In this document: piece by piece, positions 24,788 through 32,705 of the stretch | Layout: each line of letters opens with the position of its first letter | Position numbering within the stretch: position 1 is the stretch's first letter | Origin: Segatella buccae ATCC 33574 | GTDB lineage: Bacteria > Bacteroidota > Bacteroidia > Bacteroidales > Bacteroidaceae | DNA: 42,875 bases | Direction of reading: 5' to 3' | Assembly: GCF_000184945.1 (NCBI RefSeq) | Contig: NZ_GL586311.1 | Span: 1,333,903-1,376,777, forward strand | Notes under the pieces: model-generated | The model's input: only the letters and a program-made list of their open reading frames with translations | The model's database searches: none | Told to the model about the DNA's origin: nothing | Translations under genes and position numbers: made by a program

Positions 24788-25108
24788 TTAGTCAAATCCG
24801 AGTTCCACCCGCGCCTCCTCACTCATCATGCTCTGGTCCCATGTAGGCTCGAACACGAGGTTGACATTGGCCGATGTCACCCCCTCCACGCTCTCCACCT
24901 TGGTACGCACGTCTTCGAGAATGAAGTCGGCGGCAGGACAGGAGGGAGCCGTGAAGGTCATGTCCAGTTCCACGGCCCCGTCGTCTTTGACATCTATCTT
25001 GTATATCATGCCCAGATTCCAGATGTCAACGGGTATTTCGGGGTCGTAAACGGTTTTGAGCACATCCACGATGTGGCCTTCTATTTCTACTTTCTTTTCA
25101 GGTGTCAT
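24788..25108 (-). CDS. MIP18/DUF59 family Fe-S assembly factor (SufT-like)
   Basis: A 106-aa protein of the MIP18 family. Conserved features are TVYDPEIPVDIWNLGMIYKI, FTAPSCPAADFI with the reactive Cys, and FEPTWD. Such proteins help mature Fe-S proteins. It has its own -7 box upstream at 25160-25167 and leads into lpxH. Confidence 0.92.
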   Translation of the reverse strand: MTPEKKVEIEGHIVDVLKTVYDPEIPVDIWNLGMIYKIDVKDDGAVELDMTFTAPSCPAADFILEDVRTKVESVEGVTSANVNLVFEPTWDQSMMSEEARVELGFD

Positions 25109-25159
25109 AACTTATCTGTTTTGTGTAAAGGCTGTGGCAAGAGCGCAGCCTATCTTCTG

Positions 25160-25167
25160 CAAATATA
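25160..25167 (-). promoter_or_regulatory. -7 box for DUF59-lpxH operon
   Basis: On the minus strand TATATTTG fits TAnnTTTG, about 52 nt before the start codon. A TTTTTG lies 12 bp upstream, closer than usual; no -33 at 19-20 bp. Confidence 0.5.
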
Positions 25168-25222
25168 CGATTTTCTTTTCAAAAAGTCTTTCTCTCCACC
25201 AAATAAATACATCTTTGTTGAT

Positions 25223-25990
25223 TTATATCCTCCCTTGCTCGCGATAGCTGTAATAGGCACCGTCGGTCACGATGACGTGGTCGATGAGATAGATGCGCAT
25301 AAAGTCGCAAGCCTTTTTGACATTTTGGGTGAGCTGATCGTCTTGCCGGCTGGGCGTGGTGTTGTTGCTGGGATGGTTGTGGCAGAAAGCCAGTATCGTG
25401 GCATTGCATAACAGCGCTTCCTTGACGATGATGCGCACGTCGATAGCCGTCTCGCTGATGCCACCGTGCGAGATGCGCTGCGCCTTGATAAGTTTGTAGT
25501 TCTGGTTCATCAGCAGCACCCATGCCTCTTCCACATCGAGATCCTGCATCCGCGGGTGCATGTAGTTGTAGATGGCAGCGGCTGAACTCAATTCTGGGCG
25601 TTCCTCAACGGCTGATGCCTGTCGCCTCTTGCCCAGTTCGCAGGCTGCAAGAATGGTGATGGCCTTGGCCGGCCCCACGCCATTGTATTGCTGCAAGTCG
25701 GTAATCGACAGCTTGCCCAAAGTGTTGAGATTGTTGTTGCAGTCGTGCATTACCTTCTTCATCAGGTCTACGGCACTCTCTTTCGGAGAACCCGAACCGA
25801 TGAGGATGGCCAATAGTTCGGCATTGGAAAGCGCCGAAGGACCCAACCGTTCGAGTTTCTCGCGTGGTCGGTCTTCCTCCGCCCATTGGTTGATGGAAAG
25901 GTGCGCTCCGTCTGTGGAGGTGCGGAGTGTGTGCGTGTCTTCTCCGCAGTCGGCAGGCTGGGAGATGGCGTATATGTGCCGGTTTTTCAT
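25223..25990 (-). CDS. radC: RadC family protein (JAB/MPN domain)
   Basis: A 255-aa protein. The N-terminal helix-hairpin-helix part has WAEEDRPREKLERLGPSALS, AELLAILIGSG and QYNGVGPAKAITILAACELG. The C-terminal JAB domain has the metal motif CHNHPSNNTTPSRQDD (HxHPS...D). RadC was named for repair but its cellular role is unsettled. The first about 30 residues are extra relative to the usual start and may reflect a later real start near residue 34. The GT2 gene lies 52 bp upstream on the same strand. Confidence 0.92.
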   Translation of the reverse strand: MKNRHIYAISQPADCGEDTHTLRTSTDGAHLSINQWAEEDRPREKLERLGPSALSNAELLAILIGSGSPKESAVDLMKKVMHDCNNNLNTLGKLSITDLQQYNGVGPAKAITILAACELGKRRQASAVEERPELSSAAAIYNYMHPRMQDLDVEEAWVLLMNQNYKLIKAQRISHGGISETAIDVRIIVKEALLCNATILAFCHNHPSNNTTPSRQDDQLTQNVKKACDFMRIYLIDHVIVTDGAYYSYREQGRI

Positions 25991-26042
25991 TAGTTGGTGG
26001 AGAATGGAGGTTGTGTCAAGGTTTACTGTGTGTGCTCCAGCT

Positions 26043-27092
26043 TCATTTGTAGAAGGTTTTTTCGAAAGCCGCGAACTCGTCTTTGCCTCTCACGCAGCGC
26101 CGCCACCATGCTTGGAGGAATCCGCAGCCGTAGCCCAGAAGTTGAACGAAGGCGGCCCGGATGCTCAGCAAACCTATTTTTCCGCTGTCGTTCTTGATGG
26201 TCGAGTCGACAAAGATGATGGCGGCATAGAGTAGGAGGGGAGCCAAAGCGGCCAGACTCACTAAGAGTCCAAGTGCTTGCTGCATACCGGCAGGCAGCGT
26301 GAAGAACAAAATGATGCCCGATAGGAACAGGAGCAGCAAGACGAATACGCCCACGGTGAACATCATCGGGAGCAGGTGGACGAGCTTCAGCGTCTCGGGA
26401 TATTTCTTGTAGAGGTTGATGCGGGCGATACCGCTGTTGTAGACTTGCCGCCAAAACTTGCGGAAATCGGTGCGGCGCTTGTGCCATACCCACGCCTCGG
26501 GGAAGAGACGGCACCGGCAACCGGCCTTGAAAATGCGGATGGAGAAGTCGATGTCTTCACCGAAACGCATGTTGGAGAAGCCGCCCAAGCGCAGATAGAC
26601 TTCGCGCCTGATGCCCATGTTAAACGAGCGGGGATAGAACTTGTCGAGTTTCTTCTTTCCACCGCGGATACCTCCCGTAGTGAAGAAACTTGTCATGGAG
26701 TAGGAGATGGCTTTCTGCGTGTCGGTGAACGAGGGATGGGCACTGTCGGGCCCACCGAATGCATCGGCCGGTTCGCGTTGCAGTTCCTCGTCGATGGCTT
26801 TCAGATAGCCTTCGGGCAATACCACATCACTGTCGAGAATGATCAGATAGTCGCCTTGAGCACGCTCCGCACCGTAGTTGCGGCTCTGCCCCGGGCCGGA
26901 GTTTTCCTTCATGAAGTAGCGGAGGTACAAACGCGATTCATAGCGTTGGCAGACCTCTTGACAAGGATGTTGCGAACCGTCTTCCACGATGAGCACTTCA
27001 AAGTCGCTCACCGTTTGTCGCGTGAGACTGTCCAGCAGTTCGTCCACTTCGTCCGGGCGATTGAACACAGGCACAATGATGGAGTATTTCAT
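26043..27092 (-). CDS. Family 2 glycosyltransferase with C-terminal membrane helices
   Basis: A 349-aa GT-A fold transferase. It opens with YSIIVPVFNRPDEVDELLDSL, has VEDGS (about 37-41) and the metal-binding DSD (87-89), and FGEDIDFSIRIFKAG, WVWHKRRTDF as acceptor-side motifs. From about residue 235 there are two to three hydrophobic segments, so it sits at the inner membrane. It probably adds a sugar to a lipid carrier or surface glycan; donor and acceptor are unknown. No other polysaccharide genes are next to it. Confidence 0.88.
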   Translation of the reverse strand: MKYSIIVPVFNRPDEVDELLDSLTRQTVSDFEVLIVEDGSQHPCQEVCQRYESRLYLRYFMKENSGPGQSRNYGAERAQGDYLIILDSDVVLPEGYLKAIDEELQREPADAFGGPDSAHPSFTDTQKAISYSMTSFFTTGGIRGGKKKLDKFYPRSFNMGIRREVYLRLGGFSNMRFGEDIDFSIRIFKAGCRCRLFPEAWVWHKRRTDFRKFWRQVYNSGIARINLYKKYPETLKLVHLLPMMFTVGVFVLLLLFLSGIILFFTLPAGMQQALGLLVSLAALAPLLLYAAIIFVDSTIKNDSGKIGLLSIRAAFVQLLGYGCGFLQAWWRRCVRGKDEFAAFEKTFYK

Positions 27093-27115
27093 AAGGTATC
27101 AGGAGAAATGAAAAT

Positions 27116-27215
27116 TGCCCAAGCCGCCCCTGCGGAGAAAAGCTCCCGTACGGGCGACTTGGGCAGGTGTTATTACGAAAAGAGCCTGTCCTCCTTTCTC
27201 GGAGAAGGGGCAGGC
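27116..27215 (-). terminator. Tandem hairpins after efp
   Basis: Read on the minus strand, a first hairpin (GCCTG...CAGGC with CCTT/AAGG inside, about 27184-27215) is followed by TCTTTTCG. A second (TGCCCAAG-x-CGCCC against its complement, about 27116-27166, 14 bp with one T-G) is followed by ATTTTC. They lie between efp and the GT2 gene. Confidence 0.6.
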
Positions 27216-27227
27216 AGTTTTCCGGTA

Positions 27228-27794
27228 TTATTCTTTCACGCGGTTAAGATAGCTGCCGTCGCGGGTGTCTACCTGAATGAGGTCACCCTCGTTGATGAAC
27301 AGCGGCACGCGTACTTCCACACCTGTCTCCAGTGTGGCGGGCTTGGTGGCGTTGGTAGCCGTGTCGCCCTTGATACCCGGCTCCGAGTGGGTGATGCGCA
27401 GATTGGTCTTCACCGGCATTTCGGCAAAGAGAATGGTGTTGGTATCGGCATCGCTCACCACTTCCACGATGTCGCTCTCCTTCATGAAGTCAACACCGGT
27501 GATCAGGTCTTTGGCGATGGGCACCTGGTCGTAGGTCTCCTGATTCATAAAGATGTAGTCGTCGCCATCCATGTAAAGATACTGATAGGGGCGGCGCTCC
27601 ACGCGCACGTCTTCGAGGGCCTCACCAATGTTGAAGCGTTTTTCCAGCACGCGGCCACTCACTACGTCTTTCAGCGTGGTGCGCATGATCGTGTTACCCT
27701 TGCCCGGCTTCACGTGCAGGAAGTCGATGCAGAAATAGAGCTTGCCGTCCATACGGATGCAAGTGCCCTTCTTGATGTCTTGTGATTTAATCAT
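27228..27794 (-). CDS. efp: Elongation factor P
   Basis: A 188-aa translation factor that rescues ribosomes at polyproline stretches. The KOW-like N-terminal domain carries the tip loop VKPGKGNT, with Lys32 at the position modified in many bacteria; no modification enzyme gene is in the window. Domains II and III follow (YLYMDGDDYIFMNQETYDQ, VKTNLRITHSEPGIKGDTA, and C-terminal VPLFINEGDLIQVDTRDGSYL). Its -7 box on the minus strand is TAACTTTG (27859-27852). It is divergent from rpmH. Confidence 0.96.
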   Translation of the reverse strand: MIKSQDIKKGTCIRMDGKLYFCIDFLHVKPGKGNTIMRTTLKDVVSGRVLEKRFNIGEALEDVRVERRPYQYLYMDGDDYIFMNQETYDQVPIAKDLITGVDFMKESDIVEVVSDADTNTILFAEMPVKTNLRITHSEPGIKGDTATNATKPATLETGVEVRVPLFINEGDLIQVDTRDGSYLNRVKE

Positions 27795-27851
27795 TTCGTT
27801 TATCTTGAATTATTATTTCGATATACTGTGCAAATCGACGGAATGCGAGTG

Positions 27852-27859
27852 CAAAGTTA
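27852..27859 (-). promoter_or_regulatory. -7 box for efp
   Basis: TAACTTTG on the minus strand, about 58 nt before the efp start. No convincing -33 element. Confidence 0.5.
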
Positions 27860-27910
27860 CTACTTTTTATTAAAAAACGAGTTCTTCGCCGACTAAAAGT
27901 AGGATATTTC

Positions 27911-27941
27911 TTGGTTGTTTCGAAAATAATACGTAATTTTG
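27911..27941 (+). promoter_or_regulatory. rpmH promoter
   Basis: TTG (27911-27913), 20 bp, TAATTTTG (27934-27941), about 55 nt before the rpmH start. Confidence 0.6.
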
Positions 27942-27996
27942 CACCCCAAACGGATACCAAGAACCGAAATTATAACATAAAAATAAGATAAAAGCA

Positions 27997-28152
27997 ATGA
28001 AAAGAACATTTCAGCCCCACAATCGCCGTCGTGTGAACAAGCACGGCTTCCGCGCCAGAATGGCAACAAAGAATGGTCGTCGCGTGCTGGCCTCCCGCCG
28101 TGCTCATGGCCGCAAGAAGTTGACGGTGTCCTGCGAGCATCACGGCAAGTGA
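27997..28152 (+). CDS. rpmH: 50S ribosomal protein L34
   Basis: A 51-aa basic protein beginning [18 protein letters not shown] and continuing [18 protein letters not shown], the near-universal L34 sequence, then GRKKLTV. The Bacteroidetes-style tail (SCEHHGK) follows. It is too short for many gene finders' thresholds, but the match is unmistakable. It has its own promoter and a perfect terminator that also hosts the promoter of the next gene. Confidence 0.97.
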   Translation: MKRTFQPHNRRRVNKHGFRARMATKNGRRVLASRRAHGRKKLTVSCEHHGK

Positions 28153-28177
28153 TTCTTTCGGGAATAGAAAAAACGGG

Positions 28178-28225
28178 AAAACAGAAAGAAGTAAAGACTT
28201 AAATTTGCTTCTTTCTGTTTTTTTT
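28178..28225 (+). terminator. rpmH terminator, perfect 14-bp stem
   Basis: AAAACAGAAAGAAG (28178-28191) pairs exactly with CTTCTTTCTGTTTT (28208-28221), 16-nt loop, followed by more T. The right arm is also the spacer of the next promoter. Confidence 0.85.
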
Positions 28226-28234
28226 GTACCTTTG
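28204..28234 (+). promoter_or_regulatory. PASTA-gene promoter inside the rpmH terminator
   Basis: TTTG (28204-28207), exactly 19 bp, TACCTTTG (28227-28234). Both boxes match the consensus. The start codon at 28259 is about 18 nt from the expected transcription start. Confidence 0.7.
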
Positions 28235-28258
28235 TCCTTTGAAAACCGATAATGAGAA

Positions 28259-29038
28259 ATGAAAGCGTCCGAGTTCATCAACAAGTTTAAAAGCAGCTAT
28301 TTGTGGGGCAATCTTGTCGCCATGGGGCTTGTCGTGGTGCTGATTTGCTTGGGAGTGAAATATGGCATAGACCTCTACACGCATCATGGAGAGTCGATTC
28401 CCATACCCAATGTGTTGCACAAGTCGTTCGATGACGCAAGCCGCATTCTTGACGATGCCGGGCTTCAAGTCGTGGTGAGCGACACGGGATATGTGAAGAC
28501 ACTGCCCCCCAACTGCATTCTTGAGCAGTCGCCAGCCCCGGGGGAGCGGGTCAAGTCGGGGCATGTGATTCGCGTGACGATCAATGCTTCCCACACTCCC
28601 ACGCTCACCATCCCCGATGTCATTGACAATAGTTCGATGCGCGAGGCCATGGCCAAGTTGTCGGCGATGGGATTCAAGTTGGGCGAGCCGCAGTTCGTCC
28701 CCGGAGAGCAAGACTGGGTCTATGGCATACTGGTGCGTGGGCGGCATGTTGTTGCGGGCGACAAGGTGTCGATAGAAGACAAACTCATCATACAGGTGGG
28801 CAATGGCCGGCGCGATGCCGCCGATTCGGTGGACTATATAGATCCCGTGTTTGAAGAAAATGGGGCGGGCACCGAGTCAGGCGATGATAGCTTTGAAGAA
28901 GTGACAGCCCCCGAACCGGCAGAATCTGCCCCCGAATCTTCGGGACAGTCAGGCCACGCCCCGTCGCCCCGGCCGTCGGCTCAGGCAGGCGGACACTCAT
29001 CTTCACAGCACCAATCATCAACCGAAGTAGTAGAATAG
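28259..29038 (+). CDS. Membrane-anchored PASTA domain protein
   Basis: A 259-aa protein: short cytoplasmic start, one membrane helix (about 18-37, LVAMGLVVVLICLGV), then PASTA-like repeats. The first (about 47-113) is IPNVLHKSFDDASRILDDAG...ILEQSPAPGERVKSGHVIRV; the second (about 116-177) is IPDVIDNSSMREAMAKLSAMGF. The last 80 residues are acidic and Pro/Ser/Gln-rich, probably disordered. There is no kinase domain, unlike the PASTA kinases of Gram-positives. PASTA repeats often sense or bind cell-wall muropeptides; here that is inference. The gene precedes a pseudouridine synthase and ddl. Confidence 0.9.
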   Translation: MKASEFINKFKSSYLWGNLVAMGLVVVLICLGVKYGIDLYTHHGESIPIPNVLHKSFDDASRILDDAGLQVVVSDTGYVKTLPPNCILEQSPAPGERVKSGHVIRVTINASHTPTLTIPDVIDNSSMREAMAKLSAMGFKLGEPQFVPGEQDWVYGILVRGRHVVAGDKVSIEDKLIIQVGNGRRDAADSVDYIDPVFEENGAGTESGDDSFEEVTAPEPAESAPESSGQSGHAPSPRPSAQAGGHSSSQHQSSTEVVE

Positions 29039-29043
29039 ACGAT

Positions 29044-30147
29044 ATGGCAGAATCCTTTGACAACGACGAATTGGAAGACATCGACCTCGATGGCGGCATT
29101 TCGGCCGACAGCGGTGACGACGGCGACGGGCAACTCTACGAGCATTGGAAAATCGAAGTGGATGCCGGGCAGGCTCCGGTGCGCATAGACAAGTTTCTGA
29201 CCGAGAAAAATCCGCACCAGAGCCGCAACCGCATACAGAGTGCAGCCGATGCCGGTTTCATCCGTGTCAACGGCCGGCCGGTGAAGAGTAATTATAAGGT
29301 GAGGCCCGGAGATGTTGTCACGCTGATGCTCGACCGTCCCAAACACGACACAAGCATCGTGCCCGAAGACATACCGCTTGCCGTGGTCTATGAAGACGAT
29401 GGGCTGATGGTGATCAACAAGCCTGCAGGGATGGTCGTCCATCCCGGTGCCGGCAACTTCACGGGCACGCTTATCAACGCGGTCGCCTACTATCTGAAAG
29501 ACCTTCCCACGTTTGATGCCAACAGTCCCGAGGTGGGATTGGTACACCGTATCGACAAAGACACCAGCGGACTGCTGGTGGTGGCCAAAACCCCTGAAGC
29601 CAAGACTTGCCTCGGCAAGCAGTTCTTCAACAAGACCACCCATCGCAGCTACAACGCTCTGGTGTGGGGCAACATCGTTGACGACGAGGGCCGGATAGAG
29701 GGCAACATAGCCCGAGATCCCCGCAACCGCCTGCGCATGAAGGTGTTCGCTCCCGGCAGTGGCATTGGCAAAAGTGCCGTCACCCACTATCGGGTGTTGG
29801 AGCGTTTCGGTTACACCACCCTTGTGGAGTGCCGGCTTGAGACCGGTCGCACCCACCAGATCAGGGCCCACATGAAGCACATCGGCCATCCGCTTTTCGG
29901 CGATGAGACTTACGGCGGCACAGAGATACTGCGCGGGCAGCGCAGCAGCACCTACAAAGCCTTCATCCAAAATTGCTTCAAACTCTGTCCCCGGCAGGCC
30001 TTGCATGCCCGCACGCTGGGCTTTGTGCATCCTGTGAGCGGCCGGCAGATGGATTTCTCCTCGGAGTGGCCGGCCGATTTTGCAGCATTGATAGACAAGT
30101 GGCGTGCCTTCATCAAGGGCACCACCCAAGATACATTTGAACAATAG
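29044..30147 (+). CDS. rluD: RluD-type ribosomal RNA pseudouridine synthase
   Basis: A 367-aa RluA/RluD family enzyme. An acidic N-terminal stretch (about 1-35) precedes an S4 RNA-binding domain (about 42-100, RIDKFLTEKN and FIRVNGRPVKSNYKVRPGD). The catalytic domain carries VHRIDKDTSGLLVVAKT with the essential Asp, then GRTHQIRAHMKHIGHPLFGD. The usual substrate of RluD is 23S rRNA; the exact positions are inferred. It starts 5 bp after the PASTA gene ends, so the genes are cotranscribed. Confidence 0.93.
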   Translation: MAESFDNDELEDIDLDGGISADSGDDGDGQLYEHWKIEVDAGQAPVRIDKFLTEKNPHQSRNRIQSAADAGFIRVNGRPVKSNYKVRPGDVVTLMLDRPKHDTSIVPEDIPLAVVYEDDGLMVINKPAGMVVHPGAGNFTGTLINAVAYYLKDLPTFDANSPEVGLVHRIDKDTSGLLVVAKTPEAKTCLGKQFFNKTTHRSYNALVWGNIVDDEGRIEGNIARDPRNRLRMKVFAPGSGIGKSAVTHYRVLERFGYTTLVECRLETGRTHQIRAHMKHIGHPLFGDETYGGTEILRGQRSSTYKAFIQNCFKLCPRQALHARTLGFVHPVSGRQMDFSSEWPADFAALIDKWRAFIKGTTQDTFEQ

Positions 30148-30169
30148 AAAAAGAATTACAGTGACAATT

Positions 30170-31165
30170 ATGGAAACAATCAAGAGAAATATAGCCATCG
30201 TCTGTGGTGGCGATTCGTCGGAACACGATGTCTCCCTGCGCTCGGCGCAGGGGCTGTATTCCTTCTTCGACAAGGAGCGGTATCATGTCTACATCGTCGA
30301 TGTGAAAGGCACCGACTGGCATGTCAACCTTGACAACGGAGACATCGTGCCCATCGACAAAAACGACTTTTCGTTTGTGCAGGCCGGCACCACCGTCTAT
30401 TTCGACTACGCCTATATCACCATTCACGGCCAGCCCGGCGAAAACGGCGTGATGCAGGGCTATTTCGACCTCATCCATCTGCCTTACTCTACCAGCGGTG
30501 TGCTTGTTGAGGCTCTTACGTTCAATAAATATGTGCTCAACAACTATCTCCGCAGCTTTGGCGTGAATGTAGCCGACAGTCTGCTGCTCCGCCGCGGTGA
30601 ATCCTACGATGAGAAGGAGATAGAGCGCCGATTGGGTATGCCCTGCTTCGTGAAACCTGCCGCTGACGGCAGCAGCTTCGGCGTGAGCAAGGTGAAAGAG
30701 GCCGATCGGCTGGCTCCGGCACTCCGGGTGGCCTTCATGGAGAGCGATGAGGTGATGGTCGAGGGCTTCCTCGACGGCATGGAAATATCGCAGGGCATCT
30801 ACAAGACCAAGGAAAAGACCGTGGTGTTGCCGGCCACCGAGGTGGTGACGAGCAACGAGTTTTTCGACTACGATGCCAAGTACAACGGTCAGGTGAAGGA
30901 AATCACCCCCGCCCGCCTCAGTCCCGAGACTGCTGCCAAGGTGTCTGCCGAGACCGCCCGCATCTACGAACTCCTCCATGCCAACGGCATCATCCGCATC
31001 GACTACATCATCTCCAAAGACAGCGAGGGCTGTGATGTGGTCAATATGCTTGAAATCAACACCACGCCGGGCATGACAGCCACGAGCTTCATCCCCCAGC
31101 AGGTGCGTGCTGCCGGTCTCGACATCAAAGAGGTGCTGACCGAAATCGTTGAAAATCAGTTCTAA
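30170..31165 (+). CDS. ddl: D-alanine--D-alanine ligase
   Basis: A 331-aa ATP-grasp ligase that makes the D-Ala-D-Ala of peptidoglycan. Seen motifs: CGGDSSEHDVSLRSAQG at the N-terminus, PADGSSFGVSKV (about 160-171), and the C-terminal MLEINTTPGMTATSF. The ATG at 30170 is used; the longer frame from 30104 overlaps the rluD gene end and adds no family sequence. It is followed by a strong terminator. Confidence 0.95.
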   Translation: METIKRNIAIVCGGDSSEHDVSLRSAQGLYSFFDKERYHVYIVDVKGTDWHVNLDNGDIVPIDKNDFSFVQAGTTVYFDYAYITIHGQPGENGVMQGYFDLIHLPYSTSGVLVEALTFNKYVLNNYLRSFGVNVADSLLLRRGESYDEKEIERRLGMPCFVKPAADGSSFGVSKVKEADRLAPALRVAFMESDEVMVEGFLDGMEISQGIYKTKEKTVVLPATEVVTSNEFFDYDAKYNGQVKEITPARLSPETAAKVSAETARIYELLHANGIIRIDYIISKDSEGCDVVNMLEINTTPGMTATSFIPQQVRAAGLDIKEVLTEIVENQF

Positions 31166-31171
31166 CTCAGC

Positions 31172-31220
31172 CTCCGGCTCCCTTTGTCCCTATGGGCGAA
31201 GGAGGCCGGAGCTTTTTTTT
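31172..31220 (+). terminator. Terminator after ddl
   Basis: CTCCGGC (31172-31178) pairs with GCCGGAG (31205-31211), with extra pairs inside, followed by eight T (31213-31220). An alternative ATG at 31192 falls inside the hairpin and is therefore unlikely to be used. Confidence 0.85.
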
Positions 31221-31230
31221 GTTACCGCTT

Positions 31231-32379
31231 ATGCTTATCCCCAAAGAGTTTGACGAAATCCGTCCTTGGGAGCCCGAAGATCTTCCCGAGGTCTACGGTC
31301 GGCTGCTGGCCAACGACCAGTTCAAAACCGTGGTGCATTATCTTTATCCCGACATTCCTTTCGAAACCATTGCGCAGAAGATGAAGGCCTGCCCCACTGG
31401 ACTCGACTTCCAGAAGGCATTCTGTTACGATTTCATCGCCGGGCTGCTGGCCAAGGCGGCCCGTGGCTGCGAGATGGACGCATCGGAGATTGACAACACG
31501 CAGCGTTACACATTCATCAGCAACCATCGCGACATTGTGCTTGACTCGGCCATTCTTGACAAGTTGCTCATTGATGCCGGCTTCACCACCACCTGCGAGA
31601 TAGCCATCGGCGACAATCTGCTCTCGCTGCCGTGGGTGAAAGACTTGGTGAGGCTCAACAAGTCGTTCATCGTGGAGCGCGGACTGCCCATGCGGCAGAT
31701 GCTCGTGGCCAGCAAGCGGCTGTCCGACTATATGCACTTCGCCATCGGCCCGAAGCACGAGAACATCTGGATAGCCCAGCGCGAGGGTCGTGCCAAGGAC
31801 AGCAACGACCGCACGTCGGAAGCTGTGCTGAAGATGATGAGCATGGGTGGAGAGGGCTCGGTCATCGATCGGCTCGTGCAGCTCCACCTCGTTCCGCTCG
31901 CCATCTCCTACGAGTTCGACCCCTGCGACTACCTCAAGGCCAGGGAGTTGCAGCAAAAGCGGGATGTGGAAGGTTGGAAGAAGGCCCCCGGCGACGACCT
32001 CTTGAGTATGCAAGTGGGCATTCAAGGCTTCAAGGGCCACATACACTACCACTGCGCACCCTGCATCGACGGCTATCTGCGCTCGCTTGATGCCGACATG
32101 CCCAAGACGGAGCTGTACAGGGAGGTGGCTGCGCACATCGACAGGGAGATTCACCGTCGCTACCGCCTCTATCCTTCCAACTATATGGCGCTTGACATGC
32201 TCACGGACACAGCCGACCATGCCGACCGCTACACGGCTGCCGACCGCACGTTCTTCGACAACTATCTGGCCGGGCAGTTGGCCAAAATCGACCTTCCCGG
32301 CAAGGACGAAGACTTCCTTCGCGAGCGTATGCTCACGATGTATGCCAACCCCTTGCGCAACTGGTTGGCTGCACAGTGA
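31231..32379 (+). CDS. PlsC-like acyltransferase
   Basis: A 382-aa protein starting at ATG 31231 (MLIPKEFDEIRPW). The core has ISNHRDIVLDSA, an acyltransferase motif I variant in which the second Asp is at His+6 rather than His+5, FIVERGLPMRQM as the motif II region, and REGRAKDSNDRT as motif III. It resembles the Bacteroidetes family annotated as 1-acyl-sn-glycerol-3-phosphate acyltransferase. No membrane helix is obvious. The start is 10 nt after the T-run of the ddl terminator, which leaves little room for a promoter. Role in lipid synthesis is likely; the exact acceptor is unknown. Confidence 0.8.
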   Translation: MLIPKEFDEIRPWEPEDLPEVYGRLLANDQFKTVVHYLYPDIPFETIAQKMKACPTGLDFQKAFCYDFIAGLLAKAARGCEMDASEIDNTQRYTFISNHRDIVLDSAILDKLLIDAGFTTTCEIAIGDNLLSLPWVKDLVRLNKSFIVERGLPMRQMLVASKRLSDYMHFAIGPKHENIWIAQREGRAKDSNDRTSEAVLKMMSMGGEGSVIDRLVQLHLVPLAISYEFDPCDYLKARELQQKRDVEGWKKAPGDDLLSMQVGIQGFKGHIHYHCAPCIDGYLRSLDADMPKTELYREVAAHIDREIHRRYRLYPSNYMALDMLTDTADHADRYTAADRTFFDNYLAGQLAKIDLPGKDEDFLRERMLTMYANPLRNWLAAQ

Positions 32380-32393
32380 TGGTTTCCCACCAC

Positions 32394-32500
32394 CAAACAG
32401 GCGGGTAGACAAGCCGACAGGCTGTTTGCCGACTTGTCCGTATGCAACCGGCGTATGGATAAAGTCAGGCGGCCTGTCGGCTTGTCTGCCCGCCTGTTTG
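32394..32500. repeat. 107-nt imperfect palindrome (long hairpin)
   Basis: The outer arms 32394-32422 and 32472-32500 are 29 nt each and complementary with a single T/C difference (a G-U pair in RNA). Inside, GACTT pairs with AAGTC, and CCGTATGC with GCGTATGG around loop AACCG. Nearly the whole element folds back on itself. There is no T-run at its end. Confidence 0.8.
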
Positions 32501-32568
32501 TTGTTTCATGGCCTTGCCGGCCGGCTTTTCCGGTTTTGGTGCGCGGCTGTTGCACCATCTGTGCGGAG

Positions 32569-32636
32569 CCCATGCACAAGTGGAGCAACGGCCATGCGCG
32601 GGTGGTGCATGGGCCTCGCACCGCTGCGAGGTGTCC
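32569..32636. repeat. Secondary hairpin cluster
   Basis: GCCCATGCAC (32569-32578) is exactly complementary to GTGCATGGGC (about 32606-32615). CCTCGCA-CCGC-TGCGAGG follows directly (about 32614-32631). These may be extragenic palindromes or the terminator of the acyltransferase gene. Confidence 0.55.
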
Positions 32637-32705
32637 TTTTCCGTTTCCGCGTTGGGGCTTGGAAAAGGTGTGTTTGCTATAATTTAATATCATCGTAAAA
32701 CTTGA

